From assembly GCA_019022495.1 (NCBI GenBank), contig JAFEKR010000116.1, positions 1-42,615 on the forward strand: 42,615 bases of DNA, given 5' to 3'. Below, piece by piece: positions 33,241 through 42,615 of this stretch. Positions within the stretch are counted from its first letter, which is position 1. Each line of letters starts with the position of its first letter. A model generated the notes under the pieces. The model searched no databases, had not been told where the DNA came from, and saw nothing but the letters and a program-made list of their open reading frames with translations. The stretch comes from Epichloe hybrida (Eukaryota; Ascomycota; Sordariomycetes; Hypocreales; Clavicipitaceae). The translations under genes and the position numbers were made by a program.

Positions 33241-34349
33241 GCCGTTTTTCTAGTCGTTTTTTTTAGGAGTAATCGGTGATTCCTGTTAATGTCTTGTGTT
33301 GAACAAAGCATTCTGCAGTATGGTGGTGTTGTAGGCAAGTAAAAGTGCAAAAATGTCGCGGTTAACAATGCCTTGGTGGTATGTGTATAATAAAGAGGGG
33401 GAATGTGAAATTTGAAATGTGAGATGTCCGGTTTATATTTGCAGCGCTGAATAAAGTGAACGGGTGGTGAGGCGACAAGACAGTCATACGATGCGAAAGT
33501 TGTTGTTGTTCAGCTGGTTCGGTGGGACCTCGGGCAACTTTAGTTACTACTCGTGCGCATCCGGATTAGTGTGGGGCCCGCCCAAACTACACCTGTACCC
33601 ACTGTAAATGTCCCGCTGGACTGCCAGCTGCCAGCTGCCAGCTGCCAGCAAAGACGCAGCAAGGCACAACCTTGACATGCATCGGCCGCATCACGTTATA
33701 GGACGAGTCTGACGAGAAAAAAATGTGAGAAACATCCATGTGTTGTGGGTTCTCAATAGCTAGACACCTGTGCGGGTGATTCGTGCTCTAATTTTGATAC
33801 CGCAAGAACCAAAACGCCAACAACTCCAGTCTTGCCCAGACTCCTTAACCCTGGTGCATTGATTTGCCTCGAGCAACGCCCTGTACCTGCCTACCCAGGT
33901 ACTGATGTGTCCAGGTGTGCAAGGTATATAGTTGTAGGACATCATTCAGAGATATCTAAGTTGGTATCGGTTCGTTACTTTGCCTTTTTTTTTTCTTCTT
34001 TTTTCCATATTCATTGCCCTGGTTCCCTCCCTGTTCGCCGTTCGTTTTTCTTCTCGTAAAAAAATAAACAGTCCGTCGAATGCATCAAGTAAAAGTACAG
34101 AAAAACAATTTTGAACCCAAAGGTTGCTCGACCGCTCTCACAAGGCTGCTTCAATCGCCGCCGCACAAAAGCTGCACGTTGTTTGTAAAAATATTATGTA
34201 GTTATAAGTCATAAAGATCAGTTGGTGTCGCAGACCCAGGAAGAAAGAAAGAAAGTGGAGTGTTGAAGGCGGCCGCAGAGTGTCGGCGTCGTCAAGATGC
34301 TCGTAAAAGTGATATGAGGGAAAATCATCCGTTTCAGGACTCTGTCGCT
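33241..34349. other. H4-variant upstream region and GATA-gene 3' flank
   Basis: No gene recognised. The H4-variant promoter should lie at 33241-33700; it lacks an evident divergent H3/H4 partner. Four GCCAGCT-type 7-mers are tandem at 33628-33655. T-rich runs at 33982-34010 and A-rich runs near 34055-34110 may mark 3' processing of the GATA gene. Confidence 0.45.
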
Positions 34350-35462
34350 TTAGCAATCAGCAAGTTCCTCGGCCTTAGCTGGTTCCATGTCCGCTGCGAT
34401 TGGCTCTTCCGCAATCATCTCGTGCATTTTTGTGTCTTCAATCGAGTTCAGCTCCTCGGGCTCAGCTGCCTGAAGTAGAGGGTCATGAAATTCCTCTTGC
34501 CCAAGTTTGAGCTCAGGCACAGCAGCAACAGCCGGCGAACCATCTTCGTCAACTCGAGGCCGCTTGTTCGGTCGATTCAATCCGGCTTCAGGTGTGCCAC
34601 TTGCAATCTGAAACTCGAGCTCAAGCTCGTCCAGTCGACGCTTCAGGTTGTTCTCCCGGCGATGGCTATCCTCCAGTTGAGCGCGCAATTGTGCTTCGCT
34701 TTCTTGCGTAGCCTCCAATTGTTCGCGGAGCTGGGTCTGCTCAACGCCAGCAACCTCTTGACCCCTACGAGCGGCAGCTTCTTGTTGCTCGAGTTGACTC
34801 AACCGTCCACGAAACAATTCATTAATCACCTCGAGTTCACTGACCCGGGTCTTTAGACTCGAGTTGTGCGCAATAAGCTGCTCATGTGTCTGGGGCGTGT
34901 CGCGATCTCCGTGGTCAGAGGCACCACTAAATGCGCCGTTCTGATAAGGGTCGTCGACCATAAACGAAGGCAACCCTTGGTTGTACATGGATGGTGTGTC
35001 GGTGCGCGAAATGGGAGAATCGGACCCTCCGTTGCCGTTGACCGACTTTTGCGACGTTCTTCGGATCGCCTGGGCGGCAGCATTTTGGACGAGGTCGGCA
35101 CCGTGCACGTCTGTTAGGCCAAAGTTTTGAGCCTGTTGCTGTTGCTGCTGTTGCTGCGTTGCGCGCAGGTGTGTCAGCTTGACAGGTCGAGCTTGTAGGT
35201 TGTAAGGATGAGGGAGAGTGCGAGACTGAAAGGATACCTTCTTCTTGGCAGCAAGGTCTGGCCGAATGGCTTTGTGGCGATTGCGGCTCTTGATCACGTC
35301 GGTCTTCAGGGAGATGGGCCGTGGTCGGCCGTGTAGTTTAAGAAACAGACCGCAGGCATTGCAAAGCACAGAGCCAAACTCATCGCGGCGCCACAACGGG
35401 GTTGTCGAAGTTGTGCAGTTTTGACACGTTGGCTGCGTTGCAGAAGTATTAGTAGCCATCAT
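34350..35462 (-). CDS. areB: GATA-type zinc-finger factor with coiled coil (AreB/NreB/ASD4 family)
   Basis: One exon from the double ATG at 35462/35459 gives 370 residues, [16 protein letters not shown].... A single GATA finger of the CX2CX17CX2C class sits at residues 13-37 (C13, C16, C34, C37), with [20 protein letters not shown] and the basic tail [20 protein letters not shown] Gln run (about residues 107-113) follows. A leucine-zipper-like coiled coil ([20 protein letters not shown] ... [16 protein letters not shown]) covers roughly 210-290. N-terminal finger plus C-terminal coiled coil is the hallmark of AreB/ASD4, which modulates or represses nitrogen-regulated genes opposite AreA. The frame is open upstream of the ATG to 35621, but that text is low-complexity and probably leader. 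An additional 5' exon, as in other areB genes, cannot be excluded. Confidence 0.9.
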   Translation of the reverse strand: MMATNTSATQPTCQNCTTSTTPLWRRDEFGSVLCNACGLFLKLHGRPRPISLKTDVIKSRNRHKAIRPDLAAKKKVSFQSRTLPHPYNLQARPVKLTHLRATQQQQQQQQAQNFGLTDVHGADLVQNAAAQAIRRTSQKSVNGNGGSDSPISRTDTPSMYNQGLPSFMVDDPYQNGAFSGASDHGDRDTPQTHEQLIAHNSSLKTRVSELEVINELFRGRLSQLEQQEAAARRGQEVAGVEQTQLREQLEATQESEAQLRAQLEDSHRRENNLKRRLDELELEFQIASGTPEAGLNRPNKRPRVDEDGSPAVAAVPELKLGQEEFHDPLLQAAEPEELNSIEDTKMHEMIAEEPIAADMEPAKAEELADC

Positions 35463-35540
35463 CGTGTCGGTATTGCGCGACGGATGCGAATGCGGTTTGG
35501 GAGGGGACGCCAGGGCGATGAACAGCCACACTATCGTGAT

Positions 35541-35732
35541 CGATAAGGATGACGATGGAGGGGGAAAAAAAAAAATCCCTGGCCTTCCGCACGCGCCTGG
35601 CTGATAAGACAAGATAAGCAAGCTTTTTCTTATCTCTTCCTAGCGCCAGCGCACAGTGTGGAGTGGTTCCGGGAGTGTCCAACGAAAAAGGCACGTGACC
35701 CACTATTATCTCCGGCCCATGATAAAGATAAC
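35541..35732. promoter_or_regulatory. Cluster of GATA sites upstream of the AreB-type gene
   Basis: At least seven GATA cores within about 190 bp: CGATAAG 35541, TGATAAG 35602, AGATAAG 35612, CTTATCT 35629, TTATCT 35706, TGATAAA 35720, AGATAAC 35726. Most fit the fungal HGATAR consensus on either strand and sit in close pairs. The gene just downstream encodes a GATA factor, so auto- or cross-regulation by AreA/AreB is a natural inference. Confidence 0.75.
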
Positions 35733-37512
35733 GATCGCCAACAACAAATCGTGTCTCCTGGCTAGGCGCAAGTGGGCTCATTAGAGGTACTAAATACATA
35801 GGACGTCATGCATGTACAAGCCAGACATCGCTGCCTTCCCTCGACCGTGTGTAATACGTACAGATCAAAGCGATGAGCATGATGAGAGGTGATGCCGGTG
35901 TGGTAGTTGACATGAACATCGAGATCAAACTTACCAAGTTGCCATTGCCGTTGGTAGTGGCAGGCGTTGCCCCCGTATATGTAGGATTCTGCGGCGCAGC
36001 GGTCGCCCTGCGTTTGTCGTTAGCTGAAATGTCTAGGGAATGTCGTGACAGTGCTCTGGTGAGTGCAGCTGATCGATCGTGTGGCTAGATTCAATTTGGG
36101 TCATCATGCAAACATTGGGAATAGCCATCTTCGAGCGGCCTGGATATTTGGGCACCGTGTCGCATCTGAACATGCCAACTTGTCCTCAGAACTGATTGCC
36201 AAAGAGCCTACCTTAACTGCGGCGAGCTTTGGGCGATATTGCTTGCAGCGAGCGCCGAGATTCCGGGCAACTGCTGTAAATTTACAGACGCTGATGTTGA
36301 CGTCGAACTCGGTCGCGAGATTGGGTCCGTCAATTGTGTAGAGAGCGCCTGCGGTTCCTCCATCGTGTAATTCGAGAATTTCAATGCTTTTCCGTATGTT
36401 CCGGTCTCATGCAGAATACTTGTTCCGTCGAACTTCTCCCTTTCTGTTCGGTCGCTGCGGCTCTTATTGCGCGTCTAGTTGCAAAACTCGTCACGTTTTC
36501 GACTCGACCTAAATCGGACCACGCGACCCTGTAGAAGGCGATGACACGGGCGTCGAAGTTTCCGAGGATGCAAGGAAACAGTTCTGAGGCGCCAAGAAGA
36601 CGAAGAGTGACGAGACCTGGCCGGGGCGAGATGACAGTGGCAGAAGGCGATATCTTAACCGCGAGGAGTGGTTTTGGAGCGCGCGTGCCTAACCCTTTCT
36701 ACTATGCACGGAATTTCAAGCTGAGGGGATGGTGACTCAATTCACACGTTTGAGTAGAGAAGAGGGAAGGCGACAGGTATGTTGTGCAGAATAGATTGCC
36801 AACAGAATGTGATAGGAAACGTGAGCGCGTGAAGTCAGTCGTCTTGGCAAGTTGAGCTCCTGCATGGTCGTACGGGACAAAATATTCAGCAAAGTACTCC
36901 GTAGCTTTCGAAAAGGGCGACGGTACGCGGGAAGTGCGGGGCATCCCACGCGTGTGCAAGTACCTGTCCAATCAGGCACGTCGTTCCTCGAAGTTGCCAT
37001 TACATATGTATACATATGTAGACATACATATGTATTATGCACTCTCGAGGATTTATTGCGTACTTGGATCCATACCGTCGACGATAGGCCCATTGCCGCT
37101 TGCCGCCAGGCTCTCATTTGCACTGCTGACGGACTCCGTAGATGGATTACTTGAATTCTGGCTGTTGCTAACATCATCGACTGGTCATTTGGTCGTAATG
37201 CATGCACAACTTGAGCATCTCAGGGGCAGCACCAGAACTTGTACGGATTAGCCAGCAGCCAATGGGTCGGCAAGGTGCCGTGCGTTGGTTGATTGACGGC
37301 GTGCCGTTGTACTTTTTACCCACCCGGGCAGGCGGGGCAGGTGCTGGCCAGCTGGCAGCGCAGCGAGCGTCACAAGGGCCGACAAGGCTCATCACATCAA
37401 GCTGAGGTAAACCATCTGTCATATCAAATCTCACCTTCCCTCACCCACACTCATCAGTCTCTTATTGATTACTGACCTATATTTCTGTTTACCAAGGGCT
37501 TTTTCTCACATC
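35733..37512. other. Divergent intergenic region between the GATA gene and SVF1
   Basis: About 1.8 kb without a recognisable gene. Short frames occur (for example 35873-36088, +) without family features; they may belong to long 5' leaders. Motifs: GTACTCCGTA at 36894, ACTCCGTA at 37133, and a repeated TACATATGTA palindrome at about 37001-37035. A CT-rich block before 37513 looks like the SVF1 leader. Confidence 0.45.
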
Positions 37513-38989
37513 ATGTTCAATTGGGCAAAGCAACAGTAAGTCGGGAGAACCTACCCTATCCATCCGCCCTCTGCCGCATAGCTCTGTGCCCCGGTTCCTC
37601 CGCCCCATGACTTGGCACCTCAGCTAATACATCAACTCTTTTCCCTCTGTCAACAGGCTGGCCAACGTTGCCGGCACCCAAGAGCCCATCTATGGTCCTT
37701 CTGCTATCAAATCAGTCGCCGAGGAGGCAAAGGAAGTGCCCTACACGGAGCTCACTCGCAATGACCTGAAATGGAAGGCCATGGATTCGACTTGTGTCGA
37801 GACCCAGAGCTTCTATCTGACTTCAGACAATGGTGTCATCGGTCTTGCGCAGGTCATCTATAGCAATGTTGCGTACGTCAAGCGTCTATATCCCCTGTGC
37901 ATGTTCTGGAAATTCCAATCGTACCTCGGGCTAACTCATTCTCCCACTTTCCTGGATTAACAGTGGTATGCGAACCACATGTCAGTTCAACTCCAAGATC
38001 TTCTCCAAAGAGTCCTCCAAGCCCCATCTGTGGTGCTCGACCCCTCTGAACAACTTCGAATTCAACGAGGACAAGACAGCCTGTTATGCCGATGATTGCG
38101 CGCTTGAGCTCTCCGAAGACGGAAACGAGTACACCATCAAGAGCATGAACGATAAGAGATCGATCGTCAACCTCAAAATTACCCGAACTGCCCCCGGCTT
38201 CGTCGTCGGTAAGACTGGCAGCACCAAGTACGGCACCGACCTCGAGAATCCTTGGGGCACCATTCGACATGCCTTTTGGCCCCGATGCGCGGCCGAAGGT
38301 ACCATCACAACTCCCGATGGCCCCGTTGACTTCAAGGGTCGCGCCATGTACTCGTTTGCGTTGCAGGGCATGAAGCCTCACCACGCCGCCGCCAAGTGGA
38401 ATTTCGCCAACTTCCAGGGCCCAAACTACTCTGCCATTATGATGGAGTTCACCACTCCCCCCTCATACGGCACCACCTTGGTCAATGTGGGTGGCATTGT
38501 CAAGGATGGCGAGATTCTCATTGCTGGCCCTGGCCACGAGGTCATTCATACCGAGGTCAAGAACGATGCCGAGAACGAGTGGCCAGAACCCAGTTCGGTC
38601 AAATTCGAATGGAAAGGCACAGAGAAGGATGCCAAACCAGTCAGCGCCATTATCGAAGGCACCCTGGGCGTGAGAACTGACCGCGTCGATGTCATGGCCG
38701 AAGTACCGGCCTTTGTCAAGACCATTGTGGCTGCTGCGGCAGGTACGAAGCCTTATATCTATCAGGTACGCCAGATGCCTCCCTTTTTTTCTCTTCTGTT
38801 TTGCAACATGAACCGTGTGCATGCGACAGCAACCGCCAGCTGGAGCGGCCGTGACTTAACTGGGTGCTGACATACAACTCCTCTGGCTCGTAGTACACAC
38901 CAAAGATGACACTAAAGCTTAAAGTCGGAGACGAGGAGATCACCGAAGAAGGCAAGCTATTCATGGAAGCTACTTTCATCACGGAATGA
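37513..38989 (+). CDS. SVF1: Survival factor 1 (SVF1), lipocalin-like lipid-transfer protein
   Basis: Four exons: 37513-37535, 37657-37872, 37964-38765, 38894-38989; 378 residues. Exon 1 is only 23 nt and encodes MFNWAKQ; splicing yields [20 protein letters not shown], the conserved amphipathic N-terminus that in yeast Svf1 anchors the protein to early Golgi/ER membranes. Two lipocalin-like beta-barrel halves follow, with family blocks [42 protein letters not shown] and [20 protein letters not shown]. The protein ends [11 protein letters not shown]. Known roles of the family are oxidative and cold stress survival and ceramide transfer from ER to Golgi; these are taken from yeast. Introns start GTAAGT, GTACGT and GTACGC and end CAG, CAG and TAG. 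Convergent with the mitochondrial KHE gene. Confidence 0.95.
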
Positions 38990-39771
38990 GCATAAGCCAA
39001 GGCTAGCATAAATGTATCGGCTTTGTGGGGATTGCCGCTTGGTCTGGGAGTTTCTGACCCTGGGCGTGCAGAATGAAGAATGATCCTTTGCATCACTGTT
39101 GGGTAAACAAACATTAATACACAAAGACGGGGGCGTTGGAGACGGCTTTGGTCACTCGCTTCGATATATCCTCTTCTTTCTCCTAAGCATATCGACGCTC
39201 TTGGTAGGATTAGCCGAGCATAATACGAGTACTATGAAGATTGAATACTCTTTTCCCTCCCCCCCCCCCACACACACAAGGTTCAGTTTCGAACGCCACT
39301 TATACTGTCATGTCAGTGACGGATCGACAACGAAAATAAGTCGACATCACTGTGTAGAAAAAGCGGCACTTTCAGTTACCAGACTTGAGCTTCCTTACGC
39401 CAAGAAAGGTGACGCTCGCGCTGGGGCTGATGAAGAGGTTCTTGATTACCTGTGCTGAGGCTATGGGGATAATGTGAATTCGTTATTGCCGCAGAATTGA
39501 AGGTGGACATGACAAACCGGACAGTACATGAAAGGTCACAGTGATGTATAATGTCATGATGCGGGTTGATGGCGGGGTTGATGCAAAGTTGTAATTCTAT
39601 TGTTCGGGCCGGTCGGTCCCTCCCTCTATTCGAATGACAATTGTCGCCTTTTGCAACACCTTGATTGAAAAGAGAAAAAAAAAAAAAAAGCCCACAATGC
39701 GCTAGAATTCTTATAATCAGCCTCGTTGCCAACGTACATGCGTCATGATACAATGCCTATTAGTATATTCC
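38990..39771. other. Convergent 3' flanks of SVF1 and the KHE-type gene
   Basis: No gene seen in 782 bp. It contains a C9 run next to CACACACA at about 39260-39280 and an A16 run near 39673-39690. Polyadenylation of both neighbours presumably occurs here. Confidence 0.5.
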
Positions 39772-40725
39772 TTATGAATATTTCTCTTTGCCATCTTTGC
39801 CATCCTTGTCCTCTATTTTGGACTTGCTCTCCATCGCTGCTGCGTTCTTGTCATCCCTTTCAATCGCCTGCTCGACTTGCCAGATTGCCCGCTCCAACTC
39901 GATTTCCAGAGCTGGCAGGTCTAGTTTCTCCGAGCAGGTCCGCACCTGGGCCTGTGTCAAGAGGAGCAGCTCTTTCGGTTCGGAGCCGGAGCCGGAGCCG
40001 GAGCCGGGGTTCTTGTGAGCTTGCGTCTGAGGCAGGGGGGTGCTCGCTTGGCTGTACAGGGTGTCGAGCGCCGTGGATGCGGTAGGTCTGAGGAGCTTCT
40101 TGTCCACGAGCCACTGGATGTGTTTGCCGCCGGCGATGGCGCGCCAGTGCGACCAGGCGCGGTAGACGAGGTAGAAGAAGGGGAGGTTGGGGATCCTGTG
40201 TAATCCGTACCAATCAGCATCTCCATTCTTGGAGTGAGTGCGAGTAAGTGGGAAGGGGGGGGAAACGTATTACACGGGCACCAGCGCAAAAGGTATCGTG
40301 ACGGGCATCCCCACGACACACCATATCAGTTTCTTCCTGTGCAGCGCGTCTCGCTCGCTGCCCATCTTCCTCACCACATGCTCGGCCTCGGCCTCGGACA
40401 TGAGGGCCCGGGGGAACACCAGCTCGACGTGCTCTTGGCCCTGGCCCTGCAGCATCTCCCCCTTGCGCCGCCTGCTCGACAGCGGAGGCACAGACTTCAG
40501 GCCCCATTCCTCGTAGGGGATGCGCCGAAACGCGTGGTTCCCTTTCTCTACGACCTTCTTCTGCCACCCGGACTCCTTCTTCTCCCAGTCCGACCACTTG
40601 CGCGCTGCCCAGGCGGCGGCGCGGTCAATGTACGAGGCGTCGGCCGGCGTCGTCGTCGTCATGTGCAGGCGCTGTGCGTAGAGGAACGTCCGCCGCGTGG
40701 ACAGGGGCAGGAGATACAGACGCAT
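39772..40725 (-). CDS. Mitochondrial K+/H+ exchange-related protein (Mit_KHE1 family)
   Basis: Two exons: 40725-40274 and 40195-39772; 291 residues. The splice joins CCCGT to GATC, giving FALVPVIPNLPFFYLVYRAW. The N-terminus MRLYLLPLSTRRTFLYAQRL is a plausible mitochondrial presequence. Family-like blocks are AAAWAARKWSDWEKKE, ESGWQKKVVEKGNHAFRRIP and PYEEWGLKSVPP. Two adjoining hydrophobic segments (KLIWCVVGMPVTIPFALVPV and IPNLPFFYLVYRAW) form a hairpin, followed by SHWRAIAGGKHIQWLV. The C-terminus has a GSGSGSGS linker and a charged helix. Yeast YDL183C belongs to this family and is linked to K+/H+ exchange in the inner membrane. An upstream in-frame ATG is less likely because the presequence-like text starts at 40725. 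Confidence 0.85.
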
Positions 40726-41208
40726 TTTTTTTCCTTGCTTGAATTGTCGGGTTGGACCTTGTCTGCGCGGCAGGTCGCGAGCTGCAGGTCGGGATTTGTT
40801 GTCGTTTGCGATTGAGGACGCCCGATGAGATGGGATGGAGGAGGAAGTGGTTCCCGCCAAGACGTGGCGATTGAGATTTGGCGAGGACTTGTTGTTCTGT
40901 TGGGGGATTGATTGACTTGACGTTGGGAGGCGGCCATTCAAAAAGACGGGGTGGATGGGGTGCAAGGGAAGAAGTAGAGAGGGTTTCTGAGGAGGAATAA
41001 GCAAAAGTAGGAATTCAGGGTCGACGATGTTTTTCGGTCATGTCAGAGGTGCGTAGGTGCATGTCGGTGCCCGCATGTGGTGCGTTGTGGATCTAGTTCA
41101 TCTGATGAGTTGGCTACGGACTAATATGTACTCCGTTATTGTGTTCATATACAATATACATGCAACTGCAAATGCAAATGGCAAGAACCAGCGTGCTCGC
41201 CACATCCA
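40726..41208. other. Region between the KHE-type gene and the BAHD gene
   Basis: Contains the KHE upstream region and the BAHD gene 3' flank. Open frames here read upstream of the KHE start but look like leader. A GTACTCCGTTA motif is at 41128. No further gene seen. Confidence 0.45.
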
Positions 41209-42615
41209 TCACTCTACCACGTCGCTCACCCATCTCATCCACTCGGGATTCGACAGCAGCCGACTCATCGATGCCTCTTCCAACGTGACGAGGATTTCGT
41301 AATGCTCGTCGTCCTTCTTGCCAGGCAGCACGAGCCCCGCGCCCATGTTCCACGTCGGCTGGGCACGACGCACCGCATCCGCCCTCCGGCCCCCAGCACC
41401 GAGTTCGTGGTCGATGTCGAGGTCGAGGTCGAGGTCGAGGTCCTCGGACCCGCCGAACCCGGGCAGGTCGAACTTGATGTCGGCGCCCAGGTGACGCCAG
41501 GAGTTGACGACGAAATGCAAAGGGTCTTCCGGGATCCAGTTGATGCCCACGAACCGCGGGTCCGGTGCTGCTCGGAACATGGCGGTGCGGGTGACGACGA
41601 ATCTCTCGTCGACGGCCGTGATCGATGTGTCGACGAGGCATATCATTCTGCCGAGAGCATCCGTCGCCGTCGATGACGAGGACGACTGCGTGGCTACCGA
41701 TAAGTGGGCATGGACATCGGTGTTGGCCCGCGCCATGCCCACGGCATTGCTTGCGTACCCGTCCAGGCTGTCGTGAAAGGCCCGCCTCCTCCACGATACG
41801 GGGATAAGCAGATGGCTCTTGTCAGCGATATCGCCCATCGAACAAACGAACCTTCCTCTTGCCGAGGTGGCGCCGTCGTCGGCAGTGCTTGTCTTCAGTG
41901 GTTGTTGAGCAGCCAGTCGGGCCACGGTGCAGAATGACCAAGTCACGGCTGCTAAGCATGCAAACGACGATGGATATTCGCCAGCCGAAAAGTCGACACT
42001 GCCTTTTGCCCAGTCCCGCGCCATGGACTTCATCGCGGCGATTTTTTCGAGGCTGAAGCGGAAGATGCGACCTGTTTTGGGAATGGGAACGCTGCCGTCT
42101 TCGTCTTCGTCTTCGTGGCGGACGCATGGCGGCGGCGGCGGCGGCGCAGTCGGGCCAGTCGGCACAGGGAGAATGGTGTATTCGGGACATTTCCTCATGA
42201 GCTGCTCGAATGAGAAGTTCCTAACCAGGCTTTCCGTCTTATCGTCGGGGACGTCAACATCTATGTCGGTGGGATACCCGCTGCCCGCGCGACCTTGGCC
42301 AGCGACACTGTGGCCGTGCCCTCGGCCGCCGAGGAAAGCTTCCTTGTTCTGAAACGTGCAGGTTGCAAACGTAGAGATGAAATTACATATGCCGATGCCA
42401 TCCGATAAGGAATGGTGGACGTAGAAGCACAGCAGGAGTCCGCCGCGGATGATGCGCGCGTGAACCTCTGCAGCCGGCACGCCCGTCTCACTGCCGCCGC
42501 CTTCCTCCAGCCGGTATGGCAGGTCGAAAAGCGGCCCAACGAATGCTTTGCATGGGAATCCCTGCGCCTGGAGCTCGGAATAGCTCCACGCAAACGAGGC
42601 TTGGTCGTTGTCGGC
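41209..42615 (-). CDS. BAHD-type acyltransferase (TRI101-like transferase family), 5' end outside
   Basis: A single frame runs from the right edge to the stop at 41209 (at least 468 codons); the start lies beyond the window. The text enters with SFAWSYSELQAQGFPCKAFV and carries the acyltransferase motif HHSLSDG (HxxxDG class, catalytic His) near 42400. The usual C-terminal DFGWG-like block corresponds to KFDLPGFGG, a divergent form. Family text includes RGRFVCSMGDIADKSHLL and NSWRHLGADIKFDLPGFGG. Low-complexity inserts occur: a proline run (APPPPPPC) and an LD repeat (LDLDLDLDLD) from GAGGTC repeats. Family members acylate hydroxyls of secondary metabolites using acyl-CoA; trichothecene 3-O-acetyltransferase is the nearest type I recall. 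Substrate unknown. It may belong to a cluster continuing rightwards. Confidence 0.8.
   Translation of the reverse strand, partial: ADNDQASFAWSYSELQAQGFPCKAFVGPLFDLPYRLEEGGGSETGVPAAEVHARIIRGGLLLCFYVHHSLSDGIGICNFISTFATCTFQNKEAFLGGRGHGHSVAGQGRAGSGYPTDIDVDVPDDKTESLVRNFSFEQLMRKCPEYTILPVPTGPTAPPPPPPCVRHEDEDEDGSVPIPKTGRIFRFSLEKIAAMKSMARDWAKGSVDFSAGEYPSSFACLAAVTWSFCTVARLAAQQPLKTSTADDGATSARGRFVCSMGDIADKSHLLIPVSWRRRAFHDSLDGYASNAVGMARANTDVHAHLSVATQSSSSSTATDALGRMICLVDTSITAVDERFVVTRTAMFRAAPDPRFVGINWIPEDPLHFVVNSWRHLGADIKFDLPGFGGSEDLDLDLDLDIDHELGAGGRRADAVRRAQPTWNMGAGLVLPGKKDDEHYEILVTLEEASMSRLLSNPEWMRWVSDVVE

Overview
The window comes from a filamentous ascomycete, most likely a Sordariomycete of the Hypocreales type. 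Genes carry short introns (about 60-110 nt) with GT...AG borders and CTAAC/CTGAC-like branch points, starts often sit in CACCATG contexts, and CT-rich leaders precede genes. A 4.6-kb AT-rich island bears the marks of repeat-induced point mutation (RIP). I saw no tRNA, rRNA or CRISPR. All exon structures were built by eye from splice sites, frame and family knowledge; no search was run.

Layout. Left part (1-16015) is ordinary housekeeping: a possible 5' gene end leaving the left edge (minus), a mitochondrial Obg-family GTPase (MTG2-like, +), the tRNA m5C methyltransferase NCL1/TRM4 (minus), the SSU-processome WD40 protein UTP21 (minus), and the bifunctional inositol pyrophosphate kinase/phosphatase VIP1/Asp1 (+), the last with an apparent one-base frameshift.

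Middle (16016-30680) is gene-poor and decayed. It holds a 52-residue Cys-rich putative zinc protein, a complete RIP-mutated DNA transposon (21456-26064) with 49-bp terminal inverted repeats and a 6-bp target-site duplication (CTGGAC), a truncated MOSC-domain gene abutting it, and a long broken ABCC transporter relic (about 26380-29180). A gap with simple repeats follows.

Right part (30682-42615) returns to intact genes: a membrane-associated GNAT acetyltransferase (+), a six-exon divergent histone H4 variant (minus) that is easily missed because no exon exceeds 130 nt, an AreB/ASD4-type GATA factor (minus) whose upstream DNA is rich in GATA sites, the lipocalin-like survival factor SVF1 (+), a mitochondrial K+/H+ exchange-related protein (minus), and a BAHD-type acyltransferase (minus) running off the right edge.

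The housekeeping genes do not form one pathway; NCL1, UTP21 and MTG2 all touch RNA or ribosome function, which may be coincidence. The most interesting items are the H4 variant with its reduced N-terminal tail, the transposon whose frame can still be followed through RIP stops, the neighbouring gene graveyard, and a TACGGAGTA-like motif recurring in the intergenic DNA.
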